This document shows positions 26,588 to 35,467 of a stretch of 64,000 nt of DNA, piece after piece. The notes beneath the pieces were generated by a model. It saw only the letters and a list, made by a program, of their open reading frames with translations. It had not been told where the DNA came from and did no database searches. Position 1 is the first letter of the stretch. Every line of letters begins with the position of its first letter. The translations under genes were made by a program, and so were the position numbers. Source of the stretch: Ga0077527 sp964533495. GTDB lineage: Bacteria > Pseudomonadota > Gammaproteobacteria > Burkholderiales > SG8-41. The stretch lies in the NCBI GenBank assembly GCA_964533495.1, contig CAZHJU010000001.1, forward strand, positions 124,001-188,000, read 5' to 3'.

Positions 26588-27004
26588 ATGATGCGCCTCC
26601 CCGACCCCGATATCCCGCAGGCCGCCATGGCAGGACTCAACAAAAGCGTACCCCAGCCCACCGAAATCACCCTGCACCAGACCTCGCGCGCGCTGGAAAT
26701 CGCCTTCGCCGACGGCAAATCCTTCCGCCTGCCCTGCGAATTCCTGCGCGTGTTTTCGCCGTCGGCCGAAGTCCGCGGCCACGGCCCGGGACAGGAAACC
26801 CTGCAGACCGGCAAGAAGGATGTCACGATCACCGCGGTCGAACCGGTCGGCCAGTATGCGGTCCAGTTGCGCTTTTCCGACGGCCACGACACCGGCATCT
26901 ATTCCTGGGACCTGCTCTACGATTACGGCCTGCGCCAGGACGCCATGTGGCAGGATTACCTGAAGCGCCTGCAGGAGGCGGGGGCTTCGAGGGAAAAGCA
27001 ATAA
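26588..27004 (+). CDS. DUF971 family protein (gamma-butyrobetaine hydroxylase N-terminal-like)
   Basis: The frame has 138 codons; the better start is the ATG at 26627 (MAGLNKSVPQPTEITLHQ), giving 125 residues. It has the single domain with LEIAFADGKSFRLPCEFLRV and the terminal GIYSWDLLYDYG, shared with the small zinc-binding N-terminal domain of gamma-butyrobetaine dioxygenase. No catalytic residue is known. It precedes ubiE by 8 bases and is commonly found with it in betaproteobacteria, so it probably belongs to the ubiquinone operon. Confidence 0.88.
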   Translation: MMRLPDPDIPQAAMAGLNKSVPQPTEITLHQTSRALEIAFADGKSFRLPCEFLRVFSPSAEVRGHGPGQETLQTGKKDVTITAVEPVGQYAVQLRFSDGHDTGIYSWDLLYDYGLRQDAMWQDYLKRLQEAGASREKQ

Positions 27005-27012
27005 GCCATCAA

Positions 27013-27744
27013 ATGAAAACCGCCGATTTCGGTTTCAGCAAGGTCGCCGAGGACGAAAAGGCGCGCAAGGTCGCCGAAGTCTTCGACTCGGTCGCCTCGC
27101 GCTACGACCTGATGAACGACCTGATGTCGGCGGGCCTGCACCGGCTGTGGAAACGCTTCGCCGCCGAGCAGAGCCTGACCCGCCCCGGCGAACGGGTGCT
27201 CGACGTCGCCGGCGGCACCGGCGACCTGACGCGACTGTTCGCGCGGCGCGTCGGCCCGCGCGGCTCGGTGGTCATCACCGACATCAACGGCCCGATGCTG
27301 CGCCGCGGCCGCGACCGCCTGATCGACGAGGGCCTGGTCGTGCCCACCGTGCAGTGCGACGCCGAAAAGCTGCCTTTCCCCGATGCCCATTTCGACTGCG
27401 TCTGCGTCGCCTTCGGCCTGCGCAACATGACGCACAAGGACGTCGCGATCGCCGAAATGCAGCGCGTGCTGCGGCCCGGCGGGCGCCTGCTGGTGCTGGA
27501 ATTCTCGCGGATCTGGCAACCGCTGGCGCCGCTCTACGACGGCTATTCCTTCCAGGTGCTGCCGCGGCTGGGCAAGCTGGTCACCAACGACGCCGACAGC
27601 TACCGTTACCTCGCGGAATCCATCCGCATGCATCCCGACCAGGACACGCTGAAACGGATGATGCTCGACGCCGGACTCGAACGCGTCGAATACTTCAACC
27701 TGGCGGCGGGCGTCGTCGCACTGCATCGCGGCTTCCGCTTCTGA
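27013..27744 (+). CDS. ubiE: ubiquinone/menaquinone biosynthesis C-methyltransferase UbiE
   Basis: The 243-residue product begins MKTADFGFSKVAEDEKARKV. It has the UbiE motifs: YDLMNDLMSAGLHRLWK near residues 35-50, the SAM glycine motif LDVAGGTGDLTRLF at about 68, and AFGLRNMTHKDVAIAEM followed by VLRPGGRLLVLEFS. It methylates C2 of the benzoquinol ring of ubiquinone precursors. It lies in a run with DUF971, Tim44-like, ubiJ and ubiB. Confidence 0.97.
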   Translation: MKTADFGFSKVAEDEKARKVAEVFDSVASRYDLMNDLMSAGLHRLWKRFAAEQSLTRPGERVLDVAGGTGDLTRLFARRVGPRGSVVITDINGPMLRRGRDRLIDEGLVVPTVQCDAEKLPFPDAHFDCVCVAFGLRNMTHKDVAIAEMQRVLRPGGRLLVLEFSRIWQPLAPLYDGYSFQVLPRLGKLVTNDADSYRYLAESIRMHPDQDTLKRMMLDAGLERVEYFNLAAGVVALHRGFRF

Positions 27745-27816
27745 TCCCCCGGATTCATCGCAGCCCGCTGATTTCATTCATTATCCTTGTTAATGCCGGC
27801 CCTGCCGGGCGCCCGC

Positions 27817-27822
27817 TATAAT
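27817..27822 (+). promoter_or_regulatory. candidate -10 element upstream of the Tim44-like gene
   Basis: TATAAT stands 30 bp before the ATG at 27853 in the 108-bp gap after ubiE. No good -35 is at the usual distance, so it is a candidate only. Confidence 0.35.
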
Positions 27823-27852
27823 GGCCCGGCACAACCCGAACCGGAGACCTCC

Positions 27853-28719
27853 ATGAAATCCTTCCTGATGGCCATGATCGCCGCCTGCGGCCTGGCGCTG
27901 ATCGCCGTGGACGTCGAAGCCCGGCGCCTCGGCGGCGGACGCAATCTCGGCATGCAGCGCAATATCCAGAAGCCGCCGCCCAAGGCGCCGGCGCAACAGC
28001 AGCAACAACAGCAACAACAGCAACCGCAACAGGCCCAGCAGGGCGGCACGCCGGCGCAGCAGCCTGCCGCGGCCGCCGGCAACAAATGGATGGGCCCGCT
28101 CGCCGGCCTGGCGCTGGGCGCCGGACTGATGGCGCTGTTCCTGAACAACGGCATCGCCGGCCTGCTGGCGGGGCTGCTGCTGCTCGCCGCGGTCGCCGGC
28201 GTCGCGGTGATGGCCTTCCGCGCGCTGCGCGGAAAAACCGCCACGGCGCCGATGCAGTACGCCGGCGGCGGACCCCAGCCCCTAGGCGGCGCGGGCGGCA
28301 GCGGCGCGGCGGCGCATTCGCTGGCCGCGGCCACCGCCACCGCCGGCCGCTGGCCCGCCGATTTCAACGCACAGGAATTCCTGCGCCATGCCCGGCTCAA
28401 TTTCGTGCGCCTGCAGGAAGCCCACGATGCCCGCGACGCCGCGGCGCTGGCCGATTTCCTGACCCCGGACCTGCTCGAGGACATCCGCGCGCAGTGGCAG
28501 TCCGACGGCGCGGCCGGCGGCAGGACCGACGTGGTGACGCTGGAATCCGAAGTGCTCGACGTCGTCACCGAAGGCCTGCTCTACGTGGTCAGCGTGCGTT
28601 TCTCCGGCCTGATCCGCGAAAGCGGCAACGAAGCGCAGCCCTTCGCCGAAATCTGGCACCTGGAAAAACCGCGGCGCGGCGATTCCGGCTGGCTGGTCTC
28701 GGGCATCCAGCAGGCCTGA
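27853..28719 (+). CDS. Tim44-like domain protein with Gln-rich linker
   Basis: The product is 288 residues. A signal/anchor segment MKSFLMAMIAACGLALIAV is followed by a basic stretch, and a run of about ten Gln (residues 46-57) opens a low-complexity linker. Two hydrophobic segments (about 80-120) precede a C-terminal Tim44-like domain (about 165-288) with FLRHARLNFVRLQEAHDARD and GLLYVVSVRFSGLIRE. Tim44-like proteins of proteobacteria are membrane-bound with unclear roles. It sits inside the ubiquinone cluster with no visible reason. Confidence 0.85.
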   Translation: MKSFLMAMIAACGLALIAVDVEARRLGGGRNLGMQRNIQKPPPKAPAQQQQQQQQQQPQQAQQGGTPAQQPAAAAGNKWMGPLAGLALGAGLMALFLNNGIAGLLAGLLLLAAVAGVAVMAFRALRGKTATAPMQYAGGGPQPLGGAGGSGAAAHSLAAATATAGRWPADFNAQEFLRHARLNFVRLQEAHDARDAAALADFLTPDLLEDIRAQWQSDGAAGGRTDVVTLESEVLDVVTEGLLYVVSVRFSGLIRESGNEAQPFAEIWHLEKPRRGDSGWLVSGIQQA

Positions 28720-28813
28720 CCCGGGGGGAGGACGGCCGAACGCCGCCTCCCTTCGCGCTTTTTCCGCCCTATTTCCGTCCCGTTTTCGTCCCTTCTCGTC
28801 CCGCCTCCGTTTC

Positions 28814-29386
28814 ATGTTCGACGCTCTCGCCGGCACACCGCTGAATCACCTGCTGCGCGCCAGCGACTGGGCGCGCAAGGCGCTGCAGCCGCATGCCGGC
28901 AAGGTCGCCGTCTTCCGCTGCCTGCCCTTTGAAACCCGTCTCCGGATCCTCGACAGCGGCGAGGTCGCGCCCGCGCCGGCGGACGCCGCGCCCGCGCTGA
29001 CACTGACGCTGACGCCGGGCCTGATGCTGCGCGCCGCCGCGCGCGACGACCGCGTCTGGCGCGACGTGCGGATCGACGGCGACGCCGCGCTGGCGGCCGT
29101 CATCCACCAGTTGTGGCGCCACCTGCGCTGGGATGCCGAGGAAGACCTGTCCAGAGTGGTCGGCGACGTGGCGGCCCATCGCATCGCCGAATCGGGGCGG
29201 ACGCTGCGGCGCTGGGCGGAATCCGGCGGCGACAACCTGGCGCGCTCCTTCGCCGAATACTGGACCGAGGAGCAGCCGCTGATCGCGGCCGGGGACGACG
29301 TCGCCCATTTCACCGCCGAAGTCGACCGCCTGCGCGACGACGTCGCCAGGCTCGAAAAACGCATCGCGCTGCTCGATCGCCGCTGA
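28814..29386 (+). CDS. ubiJ: ubiquinone biosynthesis accessory factor UbiJ (SCP2 domain)
   Basis: The 190-residue product starts MFDALAGTPLNHLLRASDWA. Residues 15-110 form an SCP2 sterol-carrier-like fold with LTLTPGLMLRAAARDDR and VRIDGDAALAAVIHQL. The C-terminal half has helices ending in a coiled coil (EVDRLRDDVARLEKRIALL), typical of UbiJ. It binds ubiquinone intermediates in the Ubi complex with UbiK. It lies between the Tim44-like gene and ubiB, as in many relatives. Confidence 0.93.
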   Translation: MFDALAGTPLNHLLRASDWARKALQPHAGKVAVFRCLPFETRLRILDSGEVAPAPADAAPALTLTLTPGLMLRAAARDDRVWRDVRIDGDAALAAVIHQLWRHLRWDAEEDLSRVVGDVAAHRIAESGRTLRRWAESGGDNLARSFAEYWTEEQPLIAAGDDVAHFTAEVDRLRDDVARLEKRIALLDRR

Positions 29387-29429
29387 CGGCGCGGCGCCTG
29401 CCGGAGGGCATGCCGGTTAAAATGCGCGG

Positions 29430-30944
29430 GTGCGCCTCCTCCGCCTGCTGAAAATCCTGCGCGTCGCCCTGCGCTTCGGACTCGACGAATTCCTGCTCGG
29501 TCACGAGCGCATGCGCGCGCTGCGCGCCGCCGTCGGCTGCCTGCTGTTCTGGCGCGACCTCTCCGCGCCGCGCGCGGTGCGGCTGCGCCGCGCGCTGGAA
29601 GCGCTGGGCCCCATCTTCGTCAAGTTCGGCCAGGTGCTGTCGACGCGCCGCGACCTGATGCCGCCGGACATCGTCGACGAGCTGGCGCAGCTGCAGGATC
29701 GCGTGCCGCCGTTTCCCGGGACGGATGCCGAGCGCATCCTGCGCGAAGCCTACGGCAGGCCCGTCGGCGAAGTGTTCACCCGCTTCGACAGCACGCCCGT
29801 GGCTAGCGCCTCCGTCGCCCAGGTGCATTTCTCGACCCTGCCCGACGGCCGCGAAGCCGCGGTCAAGGTGCTGCGCCCCGGCATCGCCGCGATCATCGCC
29901 AAGGATGTCGCGCTGATGGATGCCGGCGCGCAACTGCTCGAACTGCTGTGGGCCGACGGCAAGCGGCTGAAGCCGCGCGAAGTCGTCGCCGAATTCGCGC
30001 GCCACCTCGAGGACGAGCTCGACCTGATGCGCGAGGCGGCGAACGCCAACCAGCTGCGGCGGAATTTCCGCGACTCGCCCCTGCTCGCGGTGCCGGAGGT
30101 GTACTGGGACTGGTGCTCGACGCAGGTGATGGTGATGCAGCGCATGCAGGGCACGCCGGTGTCGGCGGTCGATGCGCTGCGCGCGCAGGGCGTCGACATC
30201 CCGAAACTGGCGCGGGCCGGCGTGGAAATCTTCTTCACCCAGGTGTTCCGCGACGGCTTCTTCCATGCCGACATGCACCCCGGCAACATCCTGGTGACGC
30301 CGGAGGGCCAGTACGTCGCCCTCGATTTCGGCATCATGGGCACGCTGACCGAGGTCGACAAGCATTACCTCGCGCGCAATTTCATCGCCTTTTTCCGCCG
30401 CGACTACCGCAGGGTCGCCGAGGCCCATGTCGAATCCGGCTGGGCGCCGCCGGGCACCCGCGTCGAGGAATTCGAAACCGCGATCCGCGCCGTCTGCGAG
30501 CCGATTTTCGACAAGCCGCTGAAGGAAATCTCCTTCGGCCGCGTGCTGCTGCGGCTGTTCCAGACCTCGCGCCGCTTCAACATCGAGATCCAGCCGCAAC
30601 TGGTGCTGCTGCAGAAAACCCTGCTCAACATCGAAGGGCTGGGCCGCGACCTCGACCCCGACCTCGATCTGTGGAGCACGGCGAAGCCCTACCTCGAGCG
30701 CTGGATGTCGGAACAGGTCGGCTGGCGCGGACTGGTCCGCCGCGTCGGCGACGAACTGCCGTTCTGGAGCGAGCTGCTGCCGCAGCTGCCGCGGCTGCTG
30801 CAGCGGTTCCTGACGCACGACCGCGATGCCGCGCTGCGCGAACAGGCGCAGGCGCTGCTGCGCCAGCAGCGGCGCAACGGCTGGCTGCTCGCCGCGGCCC
30901 TCGCGCTTCTGGCCGCGCTGATCGCGCTGCAGTTGCTGTCGTAG
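29430..30944 (+). CDS. ubiB: ubiquinone biosynthesis protein kinase-like UbiB
   Basis: The 504-residue product starts at a GTG (MRLLRLLKILRVALRFGL). The KxGQ motif FVKFGQVLSTRRDLMPPDI is near residues 65-85. Also seen are ASVAQVHF, VKVLRPGI (ATP Lys), the catalytic-loop stretch FFHADMHPGNILVT and DFGIMGTL. Two hydrophobic segments at the C terminus (WLLAAALALLAALIALQLL) anchor it in the inner membrane. UbiB is an atypical ATPase/kinase that helps bring hydrophobic intermediates to the Ubi complex. Confidence 0.97.
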   Translation: MRLLRLLKILRVALRFGLDEFLLGHERMRALRAAVGCLLFWRDLSAPRAVRLRRALEALGPIFVKFGQVLSTRRDLMPPDIVDELAQLQDRVPPFPGTDAERILREAYGRPVGEVFTRFDSTPVASASVAQVHFSTLPDGREAAVKVLRPGIAAIIAKDVALMDAGAQLLELLWADGKRLKPREVVAEFARHLEDELDLMREAANANQLRRNFRDSPLLAVPEVYWDWCSTQVMVMQRMQGTPVSAVDALRAQGVDIPKLARAGVEIFFTQVFRDGFFHADMHPGNILVTPEGQYVALDFGIMGTLTEVDKHYLARNFIAFFRRDYRRVAEAHVESGWAPPGTRVEEFETAIRAVCEPIFDKPLKEISFGRVLLRLFQTSRRFNIEIQPQLVLLQKTLLNIEGLGRDLDPDLDLWSTAKPYLERWMSEQVGWRGLVRRVGDELPFWSELLPQLPRLLQRFLTHDRDAALREQAQALLRQQRRNGWLLAAALALLAALIALQLLS

Positions 30945-30960
30945 GCCGGCGGCCCGCGGC

Positions 30961-30966
30961 TATAAT
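30961..30966 (+). promoter_or_regulatory. candidate -10 element of the SSS symporter gene
   Basis: TATAAT lies 24 bp before the ATG in CGGCTATAATCGCCGG, itself a near-palindrome. No -35 of good quality is at standard spacing. Confidence 0.4.
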
Positions 30967-30990
30967 CGCCGGCAAAAAAGGGAGCCTGCG

Positions 30991-32436
30991 ATGCTGCTGT
31001 GGTTCGTGGTTGCATATCTGATCGCGTCCGTCGGCATCGGCCTGTGGGCCGCCACCCGCGTCCACAACACCAAGGACTTCGCCGTCGCCGGGCGTTCGCT
31101 GCCGCTGCCGGTCGTCACGGCCACCGTGTTCGCCACCTGGTTCGGCGCCGAGGCGGTGTTCGGCGTCTCCGCACAGTTCGCCAAGGAGGGCCTGTCCGGC
31201 GTCGTCGCCGACCCCTTCGGCTCCTCGCTGTGCCTGGTCATCGCCGGCTTCTTCTTCGCGAAAAAGCTGTACCCGCTCAACATCATCACCGTCGGCGACT
31301 ACTACCGCATACGCTACAACCGCACGGTCGAGGTCATCACTTCGCTGTGCATCGTCGGCTCCTACCTCGGCTGGGTGTCGGCGCAGATCATGGCGATGGG
31401 GCTCATCTTCAGCGTCATCACCGGCGGCGCGGTCAGCCCGGAAGCCGGCATGATCATCGGCACCGCCATCGTGCTCACCTACACCACCTTCGGCGGCATG
31501 TTCTCGGTCGCGATCCTCGACTTCGTGCAGATGACCGTCAGCATGGGCGGCCTGCTGTTCATCGCCTGGATCATCAGCGGCATGACCGGCGGCGCGGGCA
31601 CGGTCATCGAGCACGCGGCGCAGGCCGGAAAGTTCGAGTTCTTCCCGCCGCCCGACCCGTGGATGTGGCTGACCTTCATCGGCGCGCTGTTCACGATGAT
31701 GCTCGGCTCGCTGCCGCAGCAGGACGTGTTCCAGCGCGTGACCTCGGCGAAGTCGGCGAACATCGCGATCTGGGGTTCCCTGCTCGGCGCGAGCATCTAC
31801 TTCTGCTTCACCTTCGTGCCGATGTTCATCGCCTACTCGGCGACGCTGATCGACCCCGGGCTGTTCACCCGGCTGCTGGAAAAGGACTCGCAGCTGATCC
31901 TGCCGACGCTGGTGCTGCAGCACATGCCCCTGTTCGCGCAGATCCTGTTCTTCGGCGCCGTGCTGTCGGCGATCATGAGCTGCTCGTCGGCGACGCTGCT
32001 GGCCCCCTCGGTGATGTTCGCCGAGAACATCGTCAGGGGCTGTTTCCCGCACCTGTCCGACCGCCGGTTCCTGTGGATCATGCGCGTCACCATCGTCTGC
32101 TTCGCCGGCGTGGTGCTGCTGCTCGCGCTGAACTCCGAGCTGTCGATCTTCCACATGGTCGAATCGGCGTACAGGGTCACGCTGGCGGGCGCCTTCGTGC
32201 CGCTGGTCGTCGGCGCGTTCTGGAAGCGCGCCACCACGCAGGGCGCGCTGGCGGCCACGCTCGGCGGCCTGATCTCGTGGATTCTGGTCGAAGTGCTGAT
32301 CGGCGAAAAAAGCCTGGTGCCACCGCAGCTGATCGGACTCGCGGTGTCCGCCGCCGGCATGGTAATCGGCTCGCTGCTGCCGCAGCGCTACGGCGTCGCG
32401 CCGCACCATCACCGCCATCCTTCCGGAGTCGCCTGA
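30991..32436 (+). CDS. sodium:solute symporter (SSS family)
   Basis: The 481-residue protein has about 13 hydrophobic helices. The ribosome-binding site AGGGAG precedes the ATG. Family marks include FAVAGRSLPLPVVTATVFAT near residues 30-50, GDYYRIRYNRTVEV, YTTFGGMFSVAILDFVQM and GSLPQQDVFQRVTSAKSA. The substrate cannot be read from the sequence; acetate, proline or other organic acids are known for the family. A small membrane-protein gene follows 3 bases later. Confidence 0.92.
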   Translation: MLLWFVVAYLIASVGIGLWAATRVHNTKDFAVAGRSLPLPVVTATVFATWFGAEAVFGVSAQFAKEGLSGVVADPFGSSLCLVIAGFFFAKKLYPLNIITVGDYYRIRYNRTVEVITSLCIVGSYLGWVSAQIMAMGLIFSVITGGAVSPEAGMIIGTAIVLTYTTFGGMFSVAILDFVQMTVSMGGLLFIAWIISGMTGGAGTVIEHAAQAGKFEFFPPPDPWMWLTFIGALFTMMLGSLPQQDVFQRVTSAKSANIAIWGSLLGASIYFCFTFVPMFIAYSATLIDPGLFTRLLEKDSQLILPTLVLQHMPLFAQILFFGAVLSAIMSCSSATLLAPSVMFAENIVRGCFPHLSDRRFLWIMRVTIVCFAGVVLLLALNSELSIFHMVESAYRVTLAGAFVPLVVGAFWKRATTQGALAATLGGLISWILVEVLIGEKSLVPPQLIGLAVSAAGMVIGSLLPQRYGVAPHHHRHPSGVA

Positions 32437-32439
32437 ACC

Positions 32440-32961
32440 TTGGCGCGGACGGACGCGCTGAAGCCGGCGATTTTCGTCCTGCTGGCCGTCAATGCCGCGG
32501 TGTATGCCACGGCGGGCCGCCTCTCCGAGGGACTCGACGCGCTGGCCTGGTACCTGCTGCTCGTCCTGTTCGAACTCGAAACCCGCCGCCTGCGCTGGAG
32601 CCGCCGGCCGCATGTCGCCGCGACGCTCGGCCTGCTGCGCCTGCTCGCCGCAGCCGCGGTCGCAATCGCCGCCGCGGCCTATCTCGGCGAAGCCGAATGG
32701 CTGGACGCGGCGAACGCGCTGCTGTGGATCGGCGTCGTCATCGTGCTGGAACTGGAAGTCAGGCTGCCGGACGCCGCCGCCCGGCAGCGCCGGCTGGTGG
32801 CCGGAGCATCCTTCGTGCTGTACGCGGCCCTCGCCGCGGTCGCGCTGGCCTGGCTGTTCCACGGCGAATGGCTGGATGCCTGGGACGCGCTGCTGTGGAT
32901 CGCCGCGTTTATGCTGATCGAGCTCGACCTGTTCCGCAAGGATGCCCGCGGAAATTCTTAA
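32440..32961 (+). CDS. small membrane protein with three internal repeats
   Basis: The 173-residue product starts at a TTG, 3 bases after the symporter stop. It has three repeats of one pattern at about 60-residue spacing: LDALAWYLLLVLFELETR, LDAANALLWIGVVIVLELEV and LDAWDALLWIAAFMLIELDL. Each repeat is an amphipathic turn plus a hydrophobic helix ending in acidic residues, giving about six membrane segments. No family is recognised. The TAA stop is supplied by an A-rich repeat. Confidence 0.75.
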   Translation: MARTDALKPAIFVLLAVNAAVYATAGRLSEGLDALAWYLLLVLFELETRRLRWSRRPHVAATLGLLRLLAAAAVAIAAAAYLGEAEWLDAANALLWIGVVIVLELEVRLPDAAARQRRLVAGASFVLYAALAAVALAWLFHGEWLDAWDALLWIAAFMLIELDLFRKDARGNS

Positions 32962-32983
32962 GTACTTGTTTTTATTGATTTAT
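32959..32983 (-). repeat. A-rich IHF-like dispersed element, copy 4
   Basis: On the minus strand: ATAAATCAATAAAAACAA, free bases GTAC, then TTA. It bridges two convergent genes and provides the TAA stop of each (32959-32961 and 32982-32980). Confidence 0.75.
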
Positions 32984-33942
32984 TTGTATGCGGCGCAGAG
33001 TGCATCGACGAACTTCGGCAACTGCTCCGCCGGCAGGTGGTTGATGCCCGCCGCCGCCTGCCGCCCGCCGCCAGTGGCGAAGGCCAGGCACAGCACGTCG
33101 GCGCCGACCGGCCGGCTGCGCGGCGCGCGCACGCTGACCGCATAGCCGCCGCCGGCCTTCGCCACCAGCACCGCATGCGCGCGCTGCGGATGCGCCTGCG
33201 CGAGGCGGTTGCCGAACACGCCGTTGACCCGCCGGCTCCAGGACGCGTCCGGCAGCACGTAGAGCGCCGCGGCGTCGCCGGCGAACTCCGGCCGCAGTTC
33301 CTCGGCGCGCGACAGATCCTCCGCGCCCGCCTGCTTCAGCACCTCGAACACCGGCTCGTCGAAAATGAAATGCCGCGGATCGGCATAGGGCGCGACCGCG
33401 CGGTAGAGGTCCGCCGGATGGTAATGCAGGTCGTCGACCGTTTCGCCGTAGGCGTTGTAATTGATCGCCTCGCCGAGTTCGTGCAGCCGCGCGAGTTCGG
33501 TGCGGCCAAGCTGCAGCGGCTGCGCGGCGCGCAGCGCGGACTCGACCAGGTTGTCGCCGAACGCCGCCACCACCGCCCACAGCCGGTGCCTGCCGTCGAG
33601 ATGGCGGTCGACCAGCAGGCTGGTGCAGACGTCCGGCGCGGTGTCGATGTGCGCCTCGAACTGCGGATGCCGCGGAATGTCGCCCGCGGCATGGTGATCG
33701 AAGTAACGCACGCGGGCGCCGCGCAGCAGCACGCGCTCCACGGCGTGCGCGTTGCTGCGCAGCGAAACGTCGAGCACCGTCAGGCAGTCGCCGGCATCGG
33801 CGGTCGCGGCGACGCGATCGACCAGCGCCGTGTCGCGCTTGACGCCGGTGACCAGCTCGGCCGCCTGCGGCTCGACGAGCCGCAGCTGGTGCAGCGCGCA
33901 GATGCCGTCGGCGTCGCCGTTGAAGATGTCGTAGAATTTCAT
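32980..33942 (-). CDS. DHH-family phosphoesterase
   Basis: The product is 320 residues from MKFYDIFNGDADGI at 33942; the frame could start 11 codons earlier. The first Asp motif is FNGDADGICALH (about residues 7-18), a middle motif is LTVLDVSLR, and the DHH motif is VRYFDHHAAGD near residue 100. The C-terminal DHHA1-type substrate motif GGGRQAAAGI is near residue 297. The fold is that of Mn2+-dependent nano-RNase/c-di-NMP or polyphosphate phosphoesterases; the exact substrate is unknown. Its start codon is only 2 bp from the start codon of the divergent VanZ-like gene. Confidence 0.85.
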   Translation of the reverse strand: MKFYDIFNGDADGICALHQLRLVEPQAAELVTGVKRDTALVDRVAATADAGDCLTVLDVSLRSNAHAVERVLLRGARVRYFDHHAAGDIPRHPQFEAHIDTAPDVCTSLLVDRHLDGRHRLWAVVAAFGDNLVESALRAAQPLQLGRTELARLHELGEAINYNAYGETVDDLHYHPADLYRAVAPYADPRHFIFDEPVFEVLKQAGAEDLSRAEELRPEFAGDAAALYVLPDASWSRRVNGVFGNRLAQAHPQRAHAVLVAKAGGGYAVSVRAPRSRPVGADVLCLAFATGGGRQAAAGINHLPAEQLPKFVDALCAAYK

Positions 33943-33944
33943 GG

Positions 33945-35054
33945 ATGTTGCTGGAATCCCAATCGCCGTCCGCAAGACGCGGCCCCAGCCTCGCCGGAAC
34001 GGCGGCGCTAGCTTACAGTCTGGTCGTCGTCTATGCCAGCCTGCAGCCCTTCGGCGGCTGGCGCGCGATCCCCTCCGAGTTCGGCATCTTCCTGTTCGAG
34101 CCCTGGCCGCGGTGGATCACCGTCGAGGACGTGCTGTTCAACTTCGTCGCCTACGTACCGCTGGGTTTCCTGATCGCGCTGTCGCTGCGCGCGAAATGGA
34201 GCGCGCCCGCCGCCGTCGCCGCGTCCGCGCTCGCCGGCGCGCTGCTCAGCGGCGCGCTGGAAACGGTGCAGCAATACCTGCCCTCCCGCATCGCGTCGAA
34301 CGTCGACCTGCTCGTCAACGCCGCCGGTGCACTGGCCGGAGCGCTGGTCGCGCCGCTGTTCTCGCCGCAGCAGCCGCCGGGGCGCGCGCTGGCGCGGCTG
34401 CGCAGCCGCTGGTTCATCGACGGCCTGCGCGGCGACGCGGTGCTGGTGCTGACCGGACTGTGGCTGCTCGCGCAACTGCACGCGCAGGTCGTGGCCTTCG
34501 GCAACGGCGACCTGCGCGGCATCTTCAGCCCGCCGGCGCTGTTCGCGTTCTCGCCGGACGCCTATCTTGCGGCCGAAGCCGGCGTGGTCGCGCTCAACGT
34601 CGCCGGGCTCGGCCTGCTGCTGGCCGGCGTGACGCGCGAGCCCGGGCCGGCCTACTGGCGGGGACTGGCGCTGCTGTTCGCCTGCGCCTGCGCGCTGAAG
34701 GCCGCCGCCGCCGTGCTGGTGCTGCAGGCCGCCAATCCCTGGAACTGGCTCACGCCCGGCGTCCTGTTCGGCCTCGCCGGCGGCACCGCCGCGCTGCTGC
34801 TGCTCATCCGCCTGCCGCCGCGCGGACGCATGGCATTCGCGCTGCTGGCACTGGCGGCCGCGGTCGCCCTGCTCAACGGCATTCCCGAAAATCCCTACCG
34901 GCCAGCGCCCGCGCACCTGCTCCTCGGCCGGGCCAGCCACATCCTCAGCTTCGCCAGCATGATCCGCGCGCTGTCCGACCTCTGGCCCTTTCTCGCCATG
35001 TTCTGCGCGCTGCTGTGCCTTCCCCTGCGCGACACCGCGCATTACCGTTCCTGA
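33945..35054 (+). CDS. VanZ-like family membrane protein
   Basis: The 369-residue product has about eight hydrophobic segments. The VanZ-like N-terminal part includes VVVYASLQPFGGWR near residues 28-41, ITVEDVLFNFVAYVPLGFLI, and the acidic/aromatic ALETVQQYLPSRIASNVDLL followed by NAAGALAG. The C-terminal half is hydrophobic and less conserved. The ATG lies 2 bp from the DHH gene start on the other strand, so its ribosome-binding site would be inside that gene. The role of VanZ-like proteins in Gram-negative bacteria is unknown. Confidence 0.82.
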   Translation: MLLESQSPSARRGPSLAGTAALAYSLVVVYASLQPFGGWRAIPSEFGIFLFEPWPRWITVEDVLFNFVAYVPLGFLIALSLRAKWSAPAAVAASALAGALLSGALETVQQYLPSRIASNVDLLVNAAGALAGALVAPLFSPQQPPGRALARLRSRWFIDGLRGDAVLVLTGLWLLAQLHAQVVAFGNGDLRGIFSPPALFAFSPDAYLAAEAGVVALNVAGLGLLLAGVTREPGPAYWRGLALLFACACALKAAAAVLVLQAANPWNWLTPGVLFGLAGGTAALLLLIRLPPRGRMAFALLALAAAVALLNGIPENPYRPAPAHLLLGRASHILSFASMIRALSDLWPFLAMFCALLCLPLRDTAHYRS

Positions 35055-35066
35055 CCGGATGCCACC

Positions 35067-35441
35067 ATGCCCCGAAAAACCGCCCCCGCCTCCCCGCCCT
35101 CCCTCGCCGGCCTGCGCCGGCAGTTGCGCCGCTTCGCCGCGGCGCGCGACTGGGAACAGTTCCACACGCCGAAGAACCTGGCGATGGCGCTCAGCGTCGA
35201 AGCCGCCGAACTGCTCGAATGTTTCCAGTGGCTGACGCCGGAGCAGAGCGCGCAGCCCGCCGCGGCCGAACTCCGCGCGATCGAGGAGGAAATGGCCGAC
35301 GTGCTGCTCTACCTGCTGCGCCTGTCGGACGTGCTCGGCGTCGACCTGCCGCGCGTGGCGCAGCGCAAGCTGGCGATCAACGCCCGCAAGTATCCGGTGG
35401 CGCTGGCGCGCGGCAACGCGCGCAAATACTCGCGCCGCTGA
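35067..35441 (+). CDS. MazG-like nucleotide pyrophosphohydrolase
   Basis: The 124-residue, all-helical product has the metal motif ExxE-12-28-ExxD: LSVEAAELLECFQWL near residues 46-60 and EEEMADVLLYLLRL near 83-96. It is close to the RS21-C6/dCTPase group, which cleaves dCTP or modified nucleotides to monophosphates. Start ATG 35067, 12 bases after the VanZ-like gene. Confidence 0.9.
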   Translation: MPRKTAPASPPSLAGLRRQLRRFAAARDWEQFHTPKNLAMALSVEAAELLECFQWLTPEQSAQPAAAELRAIEEEMADVLLYLLRLSDVLGVDLPRVAQRKLAINARKYPVALARGNARKYSRR

Positions 35442-35467
35442 CGCGGGATTGCGAAGGTGCCTCCGGT

